DNA from: Periconia sp. R9002
Lineage: Eukaryota > Ascomycota > Dothideomycetes > Pleosporales > Periconiaceae
Assembly: GCA_023627715.1 (NCBI GenBank)
Contig: JAMAHW010000024.1
Location: 124,001 to 188,000 of the forward strand
Reading direction: 5' to 3'
Length of the DNA: 64,000 nucleotides
This document shows, piece by piece, positions 1 through 11,720 of the stretch (positions are counted from its first letter, which is position 1; each line of letters starts with the position of its first letter). Both the position numbers and the translations under genes were made by a program. The notes below the pieces were generated by a model. The model saw nothing but the letters and a program-made list of their open reading frames with translations, made no database searches and was not told where the DNA came from.

Positions 1-521
1 AAGTGCGCAAAATGCCCCCAACTCAGCAGGGAGAGACGTTAATTAACCATTACCCTCCGGTTCAACATCACGTCACCCGCCACTTAATAGCCCAAATTTC
101 AACGAGCACCGCACAGAACAACTTGCGCATCTTTCCCCGCGCGCGCTTGCATTTCCACGACTCGGCGGATCGAATCCAACGGACGCCGCATCTCGAGCAA
201 CCACACCACAGCGCGGCGCGCGCCACTGCAACCCCTCGACATAACCCATTCGCTCGTTCGCTCGCGCCGGCCGCGACTCGTTTTGTGTTTCTGCGCTTCT
301 GATGCTGCATACAGGACTAGCGACGCGCTATCCAATACCTACAGGCGTAGTGGTAGACCGAGGCGCCGTCGTCTTCCATTCAAGCGCGCATTCGTGGCCA
401 GTCCCTGCAGCGGTGTAGACATACATCTGGAACCATTGGGGAGGAAAACACAAGAATATATCATAATATCGCAATACACTGTTAAGCGCAAGGCCTCATG
501 GCGCGCTGAGCTGTCGTCACC
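1..521. other. Upstream region of abp2
   Basis: This stretch precedes the abp2 start at 522 and probably holds its promoter and 5' leader. It is GC-rich in its first 300 bases. The open frames in it have no recognisable domain, and I see no RNA gene. Confidence 0.5.
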
Positions 522-3500
522 ATGCAAGTCGATTTCGGCGCGGGGGAGTCTGATCACAGTATCCATCTCACACCTCATGCCCACACCCACGGCCACCCTC
601 ACTCGCATCCTCACTTTGAGCACTCGAGTCACACCAACCCAGGCTTCTCCTCCTTTCGCCATCCTGCCGCCCCGTCAATTGATCCGGGCCTAGATCAAAG
701 CGCAACCCCGTCCCGCAATGGACACCAGTCCATGACCTCAGTCCACCAACCCGCTGCTGCACAGGGCCACCTCCTCCAGCCCGACAATGCCTCCCTCAAT
801 AGCCCTCACCTCGCCCATACCTTTTACGCCGACATGTCGCGCACGTCGCAAACGCCCTCGACCCCCTCCAACTCGTCGCCGCGCTTCTCCAACATCTCCC
901 CCGGCCCGCCTCAGTCCAAACAGCTACCCAACACGAGCTATCTCCCTACCGACCGCCCTGCCCCCTCGCGGCATGCCTCCGATGATACATTCGATGACGC
1001 ATATGCTACCTTTATACTGTACTGCAATCCTAACTTTGCGACCGACACGGATACCGCCGAGTTGATCCGCCAGTTTCGTACACCTCCAAAGAGCGATGGG
1101 AAAGCTTTTAGCACTTGGGCCCTGTTCGAACTGATCCGCAAATTTGACGCAAAGGAAATCAAGACATGGACGCAATTGGCTTTGGATCTCGGTGTGGAAC
1201 CGCCGGATACTGATAAAGGACAAAGCACGCAAAAGGTGCAGCAGTATTCTGTTAGACTCAAGGTGAGATACGCTTTCCTTGGTTTTTTCTCTTATCCCAA
1301 GTATTTTTCCCGTCTTGCTTTCTTTTCTCCCGTTATGAAATCCCCGCGCATGCATTGCGGTGCACGCATTCACGACTAATAATTGTACCGCACGAATGTT
1401 GTGAGCTCGGAACGACAACCCATGATCGACGATGCAGAGCAAGGGTGTGCAGAACGGAGCCCGAACAACGACCCCGACCAAACATAACCCGTAATCCAGG
1501 TGCCACCAACAGCCGGAGCATTACCAATTGCATACCCAACGTTTCTCCAGGCACTGCTTCGGTGAAACTTGCTCTTGATGGTTCCCGTAGTGAAAATTCC
1601 AATACACTTTTCTTTTCCAACTATCATTTCTTGTCTTTGGCTCCTCATCTTCTCTTTCCTACATACTTCACCTACACATGTCGACGACATAAACACATAC
1701 TAATTCCTCCAGCGATGGATGCGCGCAATGCATATTGATGCCTTTTTCGAGTTCATGCTCGGCAAACAGCATCCATACTATCTACAAATCCCACCACCGC
1801 ACAATCCTTTCCCAGAGGGCGGCCGCGATGGGGTATCATTGGGAGAGGATCTGGCCATCCGAGCCCTCGATCCCAAGTTTCGTCCCAAACGTGGACGCCG
1901 GAAAGCTGACGAAGGCGACGACGAACTGGATATGACAGATTCGACGCCGCCACGGAAACGGCCGCAACTCGACACGTCGGTTCCCTTTGGAAATGTGCTT
2001 CAACCCCAGTCAGCGTATCCAACGAGCGCCCATCCAGATAACATGGATGGTTTCCTATCAGCAAACGATCCATGGGCAACGTCTGGCATCACTCCTTCTT
2101 CTGCGATGACTTCTGCACCCGTACAAGGGAGGCTACACAAGAATCTAACACCATATTCGGCGTCTCCTCTATCAAGCCAGCAGATCCGATGGCGAGTGAA
2201 TACGCAAGACAACCCAACCACACCACACCCACTCTCCGCCGTAACCCCTCAATCCGCGCACCCCGATTTCTTCGACGAACCGCAATCAGCAGTAACCCCT
2301 TCGTCGAGCTCCAAACCACGAGCAAGACGGCGTCACGGCCCTGCCGTTTCGTCGGCCTGGCCAAGCAACAACACTTCCTCGACCGGCAAACTGCGCGGCA
2401 GGCCTCCAAGCAACCGCTCAGTCCGCGACGGCCCCTTCGTCACTTTCCCCGCCAACCCCAAAACCAAAGAAGGCCCGCCGATAGAAATGAACAGGACGTC
2501 CGGGAACCTCACACCCATCGTGGAAAGAGCGCAATCAGACCCTCCACCCACCGAGCAAGACCAACAGCAACAGCACCAGCAACATTTCCGCTTCCCACCC
2601 ACCCCAGCGTCCGCCGTCTCCCCAACGAACATAGACGCGCAGCTGCAAAACTCGTCCCAACGCCCGCACCGCCTGAGCCTCCAAGTCCCCAAAAACGTCG
2701 GAAACCCAGTTCACCTCGTCACGCCAACCGTCCTCGTCACAGGCGAAGAAGACCCTACCCCGAGCACGGCCATAGCATCCTCAGCCGGCGCGGGTCTCAG
2801 CGCCTCGACGGACCGTTCATCCCCTTACCTCCGCGCTACCACCACCACCTCCAACAACAACACCCACGATCCCCCTCCTCAACAACGCCAAACCCCATCA
2901 TCATCCCGCTCACATCCACCATCCTCCTCTGCTACATCCCCACACCACCATCACAACCAACCACCTTCCACACAAAACCCCCAACCCACCATCCCCACCC
3001 TCGCCCCCTCAACCCTCCACCGCGCCCTCGCCGCAGACCTAATCCGCGCCCCCCTAACCGGGCGCCGCAAACGCCTCCGCGGGCACGAAGCCAAGAACCT
3101 CGCCGCAGCCATCCTGCACCCCATCCTCCCCTCCTCTTCTCCACCATCACAAACACAAACACCACAAACAAACCCCCTCATCCCCCTCATCCTCGCCAAC
3201 TGTCTGGGCCTTGCATCTTCCTCCCCGCACCTCAACAACAACAACGGCGGTAGCGGTGCGACATGGACGGCCGGACCGCGCGGCGGTGTGCGGAAGGTCG
3301 AGTGTGTGAGGTTCCGTGTGGGTGGGGATGGGTTTGAGAGTCCGGTTGATGAGGAAGACGAGGATGGGTCTGAAGACCGCGGTGGTGGTGAAGAGGGAGG
3401 AGGGAGTGGTGGTGGTGTAGTAAAAGAAACTTTCGATGTATATTTCTCCGTCGCGTTCGGCGGTAGTGGAGATGGTGGCGGCGCGAGAGGGGGTGGAGGG

Positions 3501-3800
3501 GGGAGGTTGGGTGGTGGTGCGGGCTCTTCGTTGACGGGGGAGTGGGTTGCGCGGGGGGTTTCTGCTCTCCCTCTTCCTTCTCCTCCGCAGCGTGGTGACG
3601 CTGGAGCGGGAGCGGAGGAATTCGACGGCGACGATGTTGGTGAAGAAGAGGATGAAGATGATGGAGGTGGTGATGGTGGGGAAGATGGAGAAGCGAAACT
3701 GTGGAAACGACGGTTTTTGGATGCGAGGAGGAAGTTGAAGGAGCGCGAGGAGGAGGTTAGGAGGGTGCGGGAGGGGGTGTTGGATGTTGCGCTTCTTTGA
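522..3800 (+). CDS. abp2: ARS-binding protein 2 (Abp2-type DNA-binding protein)
   Basis: Exons 522-1262 and 1713-3800 join in phase 0 to give about 942 residues. The 450-nt intron has donor GTGAGA, a CTAAT branch site at 1699 and acceptor CCAG. The conserved Abp2 domain spans about residues 155-275 (DDAYATFILYCNP through RWMRAMHIDAFFEFMLG) and crosses the intron, which confirms the splice. In fission yeast the family binds AT-rich replication origin DNA; its role in filamentous fungi is less clear. The N-terminus is His-rich. After the domain comes a long disordered stretch rich in Pro, Ser and Gln, then Gly- and Glu-rich runs, and a charged helix in the last 35 residues that looks like a coiled coil. 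The protein appears larger than the yeast member because of this tail. Family call strong; function inferred. Confidence 0.88.
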
Positions 3801-4655
3801 GGTTTTTTTTTCTTTGCTGGTTAGGGGAGTGGGGGAAAAGGAAGAAGGGAGGGGATGGGGGACGGAAAGGGAATGGGAATGGGAATGAGGAGAAGGGAGT
3901 AGGGCGCGTGTAGTGTTTTTATGATATGATGGGATGGAAAGATACCCCTGGGATTGTTGTCATGTCTGCGAGAGAGAGAGAGGTTTGATGTTCCTCCTGT
4001 ACATACATATGTATACCCACCATGGAGAAGGATGGCTACTTAGGTGATGTTTGTATATGTACCTAGGTATGTATGAGTACGTTCCAGCAATTGCCGAATG
4101 AACACATATTTTCTACTCAGTATTGAAGCCATGTCATCCATGTACCAACACTGTTTCATTTCTTCACAGATCAGGTTCATCTCGCACATCTTTCACGCAG
4201 GTTGAAAACAAAATTCGGAGTTGACTGAGCGACTGCTCATTCAGTTTTTTGATTGCTGTCCTCATTCGCGCTCCTCTATTTTCCCCTTCCAGTAGGGTGA
4301 GGAACTCAATCAAACCGTCACCGAAAAGAAAAGATTCAAAAACGACCTCGCACGTAAATGCGCCGTAGTCTCGCCAGCCTCCCCTGCGAGACAGACCAAG
4401 ACCAAAGAAAAACTCCGGCAAAAATACGTGTAATGTTACATGCCAATCGCTTCATATACGCCATCCCTACGTGCAGTGCACTTGGGAAGTCTTGGAACGT
4501 AGCCCAAGCCCCATACATCCCATACCCATTGTCCTCCCATTTCGTTGTACGCGAAAAGAAAAAACCAATCCAGTTCGGCTTTTAGCCATGTTCGTTGCAA
4601 AAAAATCGATCAAAAGCCCATCATGCGGGCGTAGACGAGTGCGAGCCCAAAAGCT
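3801..4655. other. Convergent 3' intergenic region
   Basis: This region lies between the 3' ends of abp2 (+) and the Scd6-type gene (-). It has a GA-rich tract at 3831-3905, a GA dinucleotide run near 3970 and a near-palindrome GTACCTAGGTAT at 4059-4070. No gene or RNA is supported. Confidence 0.5.
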
Positions 4656-6696
4656 CTACGCGGTTTGCTCGCCAAACTGTGCACTTCCTCCGCGTCCGCG
4701 ACCGCCACGACCTCCTCGGAAGCCACTGTTGAAGCCGCGTCCGCGTCCACGGCCACGACCCCGTCCACGGAAACCACCCCGGTACCCATCGACACTACCT
4801 TGGCCGAATGTTTCCATGTTCTTTCGTCGCTCTTCGGATCTGAACTCCTGTCCACGGCGGTTGGCAGACTCCTCTCGATCCTTCAATTCATTTGAAATAT
4901 TGTCGAAGAAGCTGCTTGACTTGTTGTAAGCAGCAGGTGGTGGGATGTCAACCTCTGTCTCCTCAGTAGCGTCACCATTGACCACAGACTCAACACCGGG
5001 AGGAGGTGCGGTGCCCTCGCCGAGTGGCGATCCGGAGGCAATCGCATCCTTCACAGCATCCATCTTACTGAATTTGGCATTCGCCGACTCGAAATCGAAA
5101 TCGGTATTGGGGATCTCCATTTTAGGCGCGTGGTGTCCACCTCGACCGCCACGCCCACCGCGACCACCACGGTGACCGCCCCGACGTGCCTGGTCATCCC
5201 TCATGTCATTGATACGATCTTGTAGATTGGCGTTCATAGGCGGCGCGGGTTGAGCAGGAGCCCTTCCCTGCGCAACCTCAAGTTTCGCCATCGCGGCAGC
5301 AACAGCAGCCGTCGCCGCTTGAGTTGCATTCTGATAGTTTGCCTGAGGGGTAGGCTGAGCTGCCGCAGACGAAGTCTGGGCTTGGCTGGTGGGGCCATTC
5401 TTAGGCACGTTAGGGCTCGCCAAGGGAACAGCTGGCACTATGCGACCACTTTTGGGGCCAGTAGGCGCTGCCTTGGGAGCAGTAGATGCTTGAGCATTAG
5501 CTGGAGCGGGTGGTGCGAGGGCTGCCGCAACATCGGGCTTCGACTCAACAGGAGGTGGAGGTGGTTGTTTAGCAGCTGCTGGCGTGGGAGTGGAACCGGC
5601 AGCCTTTGCAGGCTTCGTCTCCGCAGGTTTAGCAGAACCACCGTCCGCTTCTGCGACCTTGGGCTGAGCATTTCGTTGATCTTCCTTGCTACCAGGAGGA
5701 CCGATTGGAGCTGCTCCCTTTGGTCCAGTAGGGGGATTCTGATTGTGCTGGCCTATCGGCATTGGAGGTGGGAAACCCGGCTGCCCGTTGAATCCTTGAC
5801 CAGGGCCAGGAGGATACCAGCCCGGAGGAGCAGCATAGGGACCTGGAGGTGGCATGCCAAATCCAGGACCAAAAGGCCCAGGACCACCAGGGAATCCGCC
5901 CTGAGGCCCAAATCGATTCTGATATGGCGGCTGGCCGAAAGGAGGAGGGTATCCTGGAGGGAAATTGCCATGTGGTGGGAAGTTAGGTGGTTGTTGGTGT
6001 GGCTGTTGCTGCGTTTGCTGTTGAGGTGGGACCGGCGCGGGTGACTGTTGAGTAGGCTGAGGGCCTGCCTGGCCTTGATTCTGCTGCTGCACCTATTCAA
6101 ACGAAGCATTGGCGTTAGCATCCATTCTACCCAGTCTGCAATTGAAAAAGATAGCTAGGTTTAGAGGGTACTCAGAAGGAAGGCAACGGAAATATCCACA
6201 CGGTTTTGCGCTCTCGGTGGTTATAAAAGGTTTACATCCGAAAATATTACATCACCGGACCCATACGACAGGAAAGAAAGGGAAAGGGCAAGGACTCACT
6301 CCAATGATAGCTGGGTCTTGTGGCATGGGTGGCTTCTCCTTTGGCGGCTCTTCGATGCGCAGATCCTTCACATCGCTGCCGCGAAACACGATCTGCTCGT
6401 ACACAGCATCTGACGGCGCGTACTCGTCCTTGCCGCCACGGCGACCCTCTGTACCGAATGAGCGTACATTATCGAGCGACACAGTCGACTGTTCAGAGTT
6501 GATCTCGATGAGAGTGCCGACGTATCTGAACGGTCTCAGTCGACGATTCCACAGCAACGACAGGGCTCAATGGATGCATACATACCGGATATCACTCTTG
6601 GAGATGAGAGATATGCGAGCTCTGCACGATGGCCGTTAGCGGGAGCTCCAGACTAGGTCCGAGGAGGCTGGCAACTGACCCTATGAACTCAGACAT
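4656..6696 (-). CDS. scd6: Scd6/Sum2/Lsm14-family mRNP protein
   Basis: Exons, in coding order, are 6696-6680, 6621-6586, 6525-6300 and 6092-4656, giving about 571 residues. The first two exons are only 17 and 36 nt but restore the expected start MSEFIGARISLISKSDIR. The domain order is diagnostic: LSm domain at about 1-85, a long Pro/Gln linker, the FDF motif (NTDFDF) near 422, the FFD box (KSSSFFDNISNELKDREES) near 484-502, the TFG box (NMETFGQG) near 518, and an RGG-rich tail. The family sits in P-bodies and stress granules, binds the decapping activator/DEAD-box helicase Dhh1 through FDF, and represses translation through eIF4G via the RGG tail. It is divergent from the PEX39-like gene, with 376 bases between the two starts; its own leader is pyrimidine-rich. 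Very confident in the family. Confidence 0.92.
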
Positions 6697-7072
6697 TGTG
6701 TGTGGGAGAGCTCAATGATGATGAGCACAGGAGGGAGGTGATGAAGGAGGTAAGAGAGAGATGAAAAAGAGGATGGGGTTTGAGGGAGGGAGAGATAGAA
6801 GAGGTGCGGATGAGGTGTGAAGGTGTGAGGATACGAGGCGTAGTGTGAGGGGAAGCTTGGTTTGTGGGAGGATGCAAGAATGAGAGAAGAGGTTCGTGCG
6901 CTCATCGCCAAAGGACAGCTCCGGCCAGACTTCGGCCTGAGCGGCTGAGCTCCAAAGCTGAACGTTGTCGGGCCAATCACCGCTCTCCCCGCCTTTCATC
7001 CTCTAGAATCAGAACATACTTTTGCTTCCTTTAAACTTCATCCCCTTGCATATCCATTGACTACTTCTTATC
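6697..7072. promoter_or_regulatory. Shared divergent promoter region (scd6 / PEX39-like)
   Basis: These 376 bases separate two divergent start codons. From about 6715 to 6850 the minus strand is a long CT-rich tract leading into the scd6 start, as is common in fungal core promoters. No specific factor site is assigned. Confidence 0.45.
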
Positions 7073-7719
7073 ATGAGCGTCGACGGCTTCGAAGATGTCT
7101 ACGAGGCTCTCGAGGCGTACAATTGGGACGACGATGTCGAGTTCCAAGCGGGACTGCAGGCCATTTTGGGTAACACGACTTCCGCTGAGCAAACATCCGA
7201 ACTGACACTGCGGGCACGGTGCTTTTATTATTCGAGGTACGCCTTGATTCCTGTATATCGAATTACTATCTTATCAAGTCCAAACTCTAAAACACGATTC
7301 ACAGAAAAAGCTCCACCAACATCGACTTCGACGCCTACAAAGCCTACCGTCTCTCGCGCGGTCTACCAACCCTCATCCCGGCGCCTCCTTCTTCCACCAA
7401 CACCGCTACCCTTTCTAACAATTCAGCTGCACAGCAACCTCCCGTGTCTGGAGGCATCCTCCCGTCCCCCTCCGCCTCCAACCCAAACGAGCCCCCGGCA
7501 CCTTACCCAACCTCCTTTGCCCACATAGTAGAGCTTGTGACCACAGGGCAGCCTATCCCAGGCATTAAAGATATCCCGGACACCGTACTGCGTGGTCAGG
7601 GCTCAGCGCCTGCAAAAGGAAGGAGGCGGAAGCCTTGGGAGAAGGATGAAGAGACCGAGGGGCAGGTAGGTGGGAGTGTTGGCCATGATGGAGGAGACGC
7701 ACCTGCGGCTGCGGCATAA
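7073..7719 (+). CDS. PEX39: PEX39-like peroxisomal import protein (KPWE motif)
   Basis: Exons 7073-7236 and 7305-7719 join in phase to give 192 residues. Residues 1-75 form a small acidic, probably helical segment. Residues 123-150 (PTSFAHIVELVTTGQPIPG and following) form the conserved block ending in IPDTVL. It is followed by a basic stretch and the motif RRRKPWE, with KPWE at 164-167. This layout matches the small protein family recently named PEX39 (human C6orf226, yeast YJR012C), whose KPWE motif helps the PTS2 receptor Pex7 deliver cargo to peroxisomes. Between the two blocks lies a Pro/Ser/Asn linker; the tail is Gly/Ala-rich. The protein has no signal peptide or membrane segment and is presumably cytosolic. 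Assignment rests on motif recognition, not on a database search. Confidence 0.7.
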
Positions 7720-9052
7720 AAAAGAAAAGTAGTAAAGCATAGAAATGGCGAAATGGGGTGCCAAGTTCATGGTGTCGAGTGGGATTATTCTGGGACCGTG
7801 TTTCGAGATCGGTACAAAGGTCGAGGGGAATACAAAAACAAACAATATATGCAGTATGATCGCAGAGTAGTCAATACTCGCGGTATCGACATCGGCAGCA
7901 AAATACGCAGAAGTCCCCGCCAGGACGTACACTTCGAGGGAAATACGAAATTTGGAATTGATCCTCGCAGAGAATCGAGGATCAATTCCAAATTTCGTAT
8001 TTCCCTCGAAGTGTACATCTTGGTTGGGGACATCCGTGTATGAGAGTCATGAAGCGGATAGTTGGATTGATACCCACATAGAAAAACATAACAATGTTCG
8101 ATATTTTACACGTCTTTACGTTGCAGTTTGAATCCATGCATCGAACAAAAAAATCCTGAATTCGACGCTCCTTGCGCCTGTCTATGTATCTCTATAGTGC
8201 CTATAGTTGATTTTTCTCACATGCGCTAAAATCTACTTGCGTGTCCGTCTGACTGGCGATGTTATTGAAAATTTTATCTGTGTCGATAGGGCGAGTCATC
8301 CAATACTCTGGAATGATTAAATTTATATCTTTATTCGTTTCCATACTCGATTGTTCCCTTTTCTCTTTTCTTTTCATGCAACTCGAGGGGCCTACCTTAA
8401 GAAACACTGAGCTCTAAACACCATGTATGACCTCGGGTGAAAAAAAGCAAAACTAGACAGATTATTAGTCAAGCATGTTTTTTGAACTATACTAAGGGGT
8501 TCCACCTCCATAATTATAAAGACTTAAAACGAAGAGATCAAAAAGGCAACTTAGCTTAGAAAGAAGGGACCCGAAGAGGGCGTAAAGTTGCGCTGATTCA
8601 AGCCCAAGAATCACCTAATCGTCGATCCTACCTTGAATCTAACAAGTCTGCTAAAAACAGATTATCATAAGACTCTCATACACTACATCACCACCCAAGC
8701 CCACGGGACTATCGTGATATATTCGGCAAGCTTAGTTGGATGGTGACCAGTTGAACTCTAGTGTTTACAGAGATGACCATACACTCGGGAACCACTTCAC
8801 TGGCTACATTAACAATGTTCCATCCAAACACCCCTGAACCCCAGTCTGCTATTGGCAATACCTCTCCTCACAATGGCGGAACAACAACACTTAGAGAAAC
8901 ACGCACATTGTGTGGTCCCGAGTGAAAAAATCCATTATTCGTGCACGTCAAACGTATAAAATGATGCTTCTCCTCGGTGAGTAGACCCTCAGACCGAATT
9001 AGACAATCCAAATACACATACCACACATTCACCGAGCGAAATAGTTCCAAAA
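7720..9052. other. Intergenic region with a perfect hairpin
   Basis: The region lies between the PEX39-like gene and a kinase gene. Apart from the inverted repeat at 7927-8016, listed separately, I see only short open frames without domains. Confidence 0.5.
7927..8016. repeat. Perfect 41-bp inverted repeat with 8-nt loop
   Basis: Arm 7927-7967 is the exact reverse complement of arm 7976-8016; the spacer 7968-7975 is CAGAGAAT. Pairing continues imperfectly outside the arms (GTCCCC on the left against GGGGAC on the right). A transcript here would fold into a very stable hairpin. It is not flanked by an obvious transposase, and I see no second copy in the window. Confidence 0.92.
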
Positions 9053-10075
9053 ATGGGCAACAAACTCATCCTCCCCGGCGGATTCAAAGTCATCAAATCC
9101 CTCGGCACCAAAGACGGCGCCTTCAACCAAGGAATCTACCTCGTTACCCACCCCGTCACAGACGAACTCCTCATCTGCAAAAGCCTCTTCGCAGACTCGA
9201 CCTCGCGCCGCGAAGTCCCAGCGCTCAAAATGCTGCACGGGGCCCCGGGCATCATCCGCATGGTGCACTTCGTCCCAGGCACGACGTCCAAGCACGACTT
9301 CAAGACTTTGGACGCCACAGTGCCGATCCACCTCGACGACGAGAACAAGTTAGGTCAGACTGTCGATGTCGAGGAGATGATGCGGTTGAAGATTTCACAG
9401 GACGAGTTTTGTAAGACGCGCTTGGATCATATCTACCTCGAGTGGTGCGATCTCGGGTCCTTGGTGGACGTCAAGGCGCGGTATAAGGAGAAGGGCGAGC
9501 GGGTCCCTGAAGCCTTGGTCTGGCACATTTTTTACTCGATAGCGCAGGCGCTCAAGGCGTGCCATGTCGGCAACGGGAAAGAAGGTTGGAAACAGATTTG
9601 CCATTCGGACGTGACCCCGGCTAACATCATGCTCATTTCTCCTCGCGCGAGTAACAAGAAGAATCACGATACCACGGATGTACCCAAAGTGGTCCTTGCG
9701 GATTTCGGCTGCGCTTTCCATCCAGAAGGTTCGCAGGATGCAATGAATCAACGAGCTCTGGAGGATGTTCGCGGTCTGGGGTGGGCGATCGAGGAATTTT
9801 GCCGCTCCCTTGGGTCTTTTAGTGAGTGTATGTCGCAGAATCCTGAGTTCCGATCGTTGCCGCCGAAGGTGAGGATCAAGTTTTACAACAGGATGATCAC
9901 AGATGATTTGAATGTATACTCGAAGGAACTTTTGGAGTTGATTGACCTCTGCCAAAAGTTGAGGAATAAGCAGGCTGCTGGTCCTACTCCAGACACTTTA
10001 GTACGGATTATCGATCTTTGCAGGAACGATGGTAAGATTCCACAGTTCGATGTGACGAAGCCTGCGTGCCTGTAA
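9053..10075 (+). CDS. Fungal-type protein kinase-like protein
   Basis: Single-exon gene of 340 residues. Kinase landmarks are visible: an ATP-site lysine K43 (LLICKSLF), a catalytic loop HSDVTPANIML with D186 (HRD changed to HSD), and the metal-binding DFG at 217-219 (LADFGCAFH). The N-lobe glycine loop is not obvious. It starts MGNKLILPGGF, the same position at which its paralogues at 40755 and 43544 begin. All three share a GSL...VPEx(4)WH block (residues 135-158 here). Substrate and pathway are unknown. The MGN start could allow N-myristoylation only if residue 2 glycine is followed by a permissive context, which is not certain. Active-kinase status is likely but unproven. Confidence 0.75.
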   Translation: MGNKLILPGGFKVIKSLGTKDGAFNQGIYLVTHPVTDELLICKSLFADSTSRREVPALKMLHGAPGIIRMVHFVPGTTSKHDFKTLDATVPIHLDDENKLGQTVDVEEMMRLKISQDEFCKTRLDHIYLEWCDLGSLVDVKARYKEKGERVPEALVWHIFYSIAQALKACHVGNGKEGWKQICHSDVTPANIMLISPRASNKKNHDTTDVPKVVLADFGCAFHPEGSQDAMNQRALEDVRGLGWAIEEFCRSLGSFSECMSQNPEFRSLPPKVRIKFYNRMITDDLNVYSKELLELIDLCQKLRNKQAAGPTPDTLVRIIDLCRNDGKIPQFDVTKPACL

Positions 10076-10550
10076 GCTTTGTTGTATCGCCCTCTGTTTG
10101 TTTCCGTCTCGTTTAGCGAGTATTCCTATAGCATACATTTTGCAATGCTTTGTAGATTTCATCACGCATTAATTAAGCAGTTCTTCGTTCCTAGTGTCCA
10201 AATTCGTCCTATTGTGCTCTTGTGTGAATCAATTGATTGTGAGAGGGTCTGCAAATTATTTAAAACGTAAGAAATGATCAGCATATGAATATATAAAAGC
10301 ACAGTCTCGATTGATGGTGATCACTCGTTCATCTTAAAAAATCGGTGATCGATGTCCTGAATGGTGCGGTACTCTCTGGGAGGGGAAAGTTAGATTGTTT
10401 GATAAAAGATATATGATTAGCAAGACATGTATATATAGCAAACACGGCGTCCTTTTATGACTGTACATTTTGTTGATATCTTCCCCACAGCTCAGTCTTG
10501 ATGCTTCAATGAATGGGATCGAACTGAAGGTATATGCTAAACCGAATCGC
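10076..10550. other. Convergent 3' intergenic region
   Basis: This is the space between the kinase 3' end and the 3' end of the carrier gene on the other strand. It is AT-rich, as expected for two 3' UTRs. I see nothing else in it. Confidence 0.5.
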
Positions 10551-11720
10551 TCATTTCGCAAGACTTCGCAAGGCGAGCTTCCTGCGCGCTTGAACAGTGT
10601 ATGCGTATAAAGCATCCTTGAAAGCGAACAAGAATGCCGCAGTAATGACGCTCTGGGTGACCTTGGGACCGATTCCTGTGAAGTATTAGACGTTTGAACC
10701 GCTCTGATTGTTGTGAAAAAGACCTACCTCCATAAAGGCCAGAATAACCCTCTTCGTTAATAATTCTTCGGAAGGTTGTGAGCATATTTTCCTTTGGTCC
10801 GTCTTTGCCGGCAACATGCATCCTGCTCTTGACCGTAATATACGGATATGTGATACTCGTTGCAAGTAGCTTGCCCAGAGCACCAAGATAGAAGGCATCT
10901 GTCGGCGTCACGCGGCGCTTCTTCTCCAGCATATTCTTCAACTGTTCGAACACGGTATACTGCAAGATCGGGTTGATGACGAGTACCAATGCAGGCATCA
11001 CACCAGCAAAAAGACGCGCAGGACCCTCCTCACGAAGTAATGTGAGCAACGTGCCCAATGTAGACGGAGCCTTTGCGGGCTTGGATCCAGGAAGGACCTG
11101 CTCCTCCGACTCGGACTTGCGAGCGGTCATGCGCGTATTGACGACCCAGATTGGGTTTGTAATGAGAACGGTCGCACTACCGGCGAGGGCACCTGCTAAC
11201 ATCGATTCGACGGTGGTGAGCTTTGAGGATGCGCGACCGGCCTTGACTGCCGCTTTCTCGAAAAACGCGCGAGTCCACTCATACCCTGCAATTCATCAGC
11301 AAAATGCAACATCCGGCTGTTGGTGTATCATCACTAACAGTAGTAGTACACAAAGTTGGTTACGCTGATCCCAAACAGCGCTGACTCAAGTCCAGCATAT
11401 AAGCCCGTGACACCTTCCCTCTTGACTATACGGCGAGCGGCGTTGAGAGTGGACAATTGTGCGCGTTTGGATTCGACCTGGGCCCGCGTAGAAAGCGTAA
11501 TGAGTGGATATCTATCACAGTCAATATGGGTTTCCTTTCTCGATAGCTTGGGCCTTCATTTTCTTTCAACATACGTCAATGCCATAGAAAGTAAGCCTCC
11601 ACCTGCTCCAGCGAGCGCATGTGCAACATTGTCGCTTTGCTGGGCCGCGGCGCTATTGGGCGCTGATGTGGTGCTCTCCAGAATCTTCTCTTGCGCGCTC
11701 TTCGACGTTGGCTCCGACAT
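10551..11720 (-). CDS. ANT1: Peroxisomal adenine nucleotide transporter (mitochondrial carrier family)
   Basis: Exons, in coding order, are 11720-11575, 11511-11339, 11285-10728 and 10675-10551, giving 333 residues. All junctions are in phase with GT/AG ends. Carrier signatures are visible: P-x-[DE]-x-x-[KR]-like blocks at the ends of odd helices (YPLITLSTRAQ, NPIWVVNTRM, YPYITVKSRM), and the GLYAGLES and GLYGGIGP repeats. NPIWVVNTRM is typical of the Pmp47/Ant1 subgroup, which exchanges cytosolic ATP for peroxisomal AMP to fuel fatty-acid activation. Length fits the family. An upstream CCGAGG site is noted separately. Confident in the subfamily; organelle inferred from the subgroup. Confidence 0.85.

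Noticed and set aside
2072..3253. 393-codon overlapping frame inside abp2
   Set aside because: Pro/Arg/His-rich shadow frame of a low-complexity region; abp2 is in frame with its conserved domain.
5250..6044. 264-codon plus-strand frame over the Scd6-type gene
   Set aside because: Antisense shadow of the Pro/Gln/Gly-rich linker.
7753..8043. Pair of overlapping frames over the hairpin
   Set aside because: They arise from the inverted repeat itself and show no domain.
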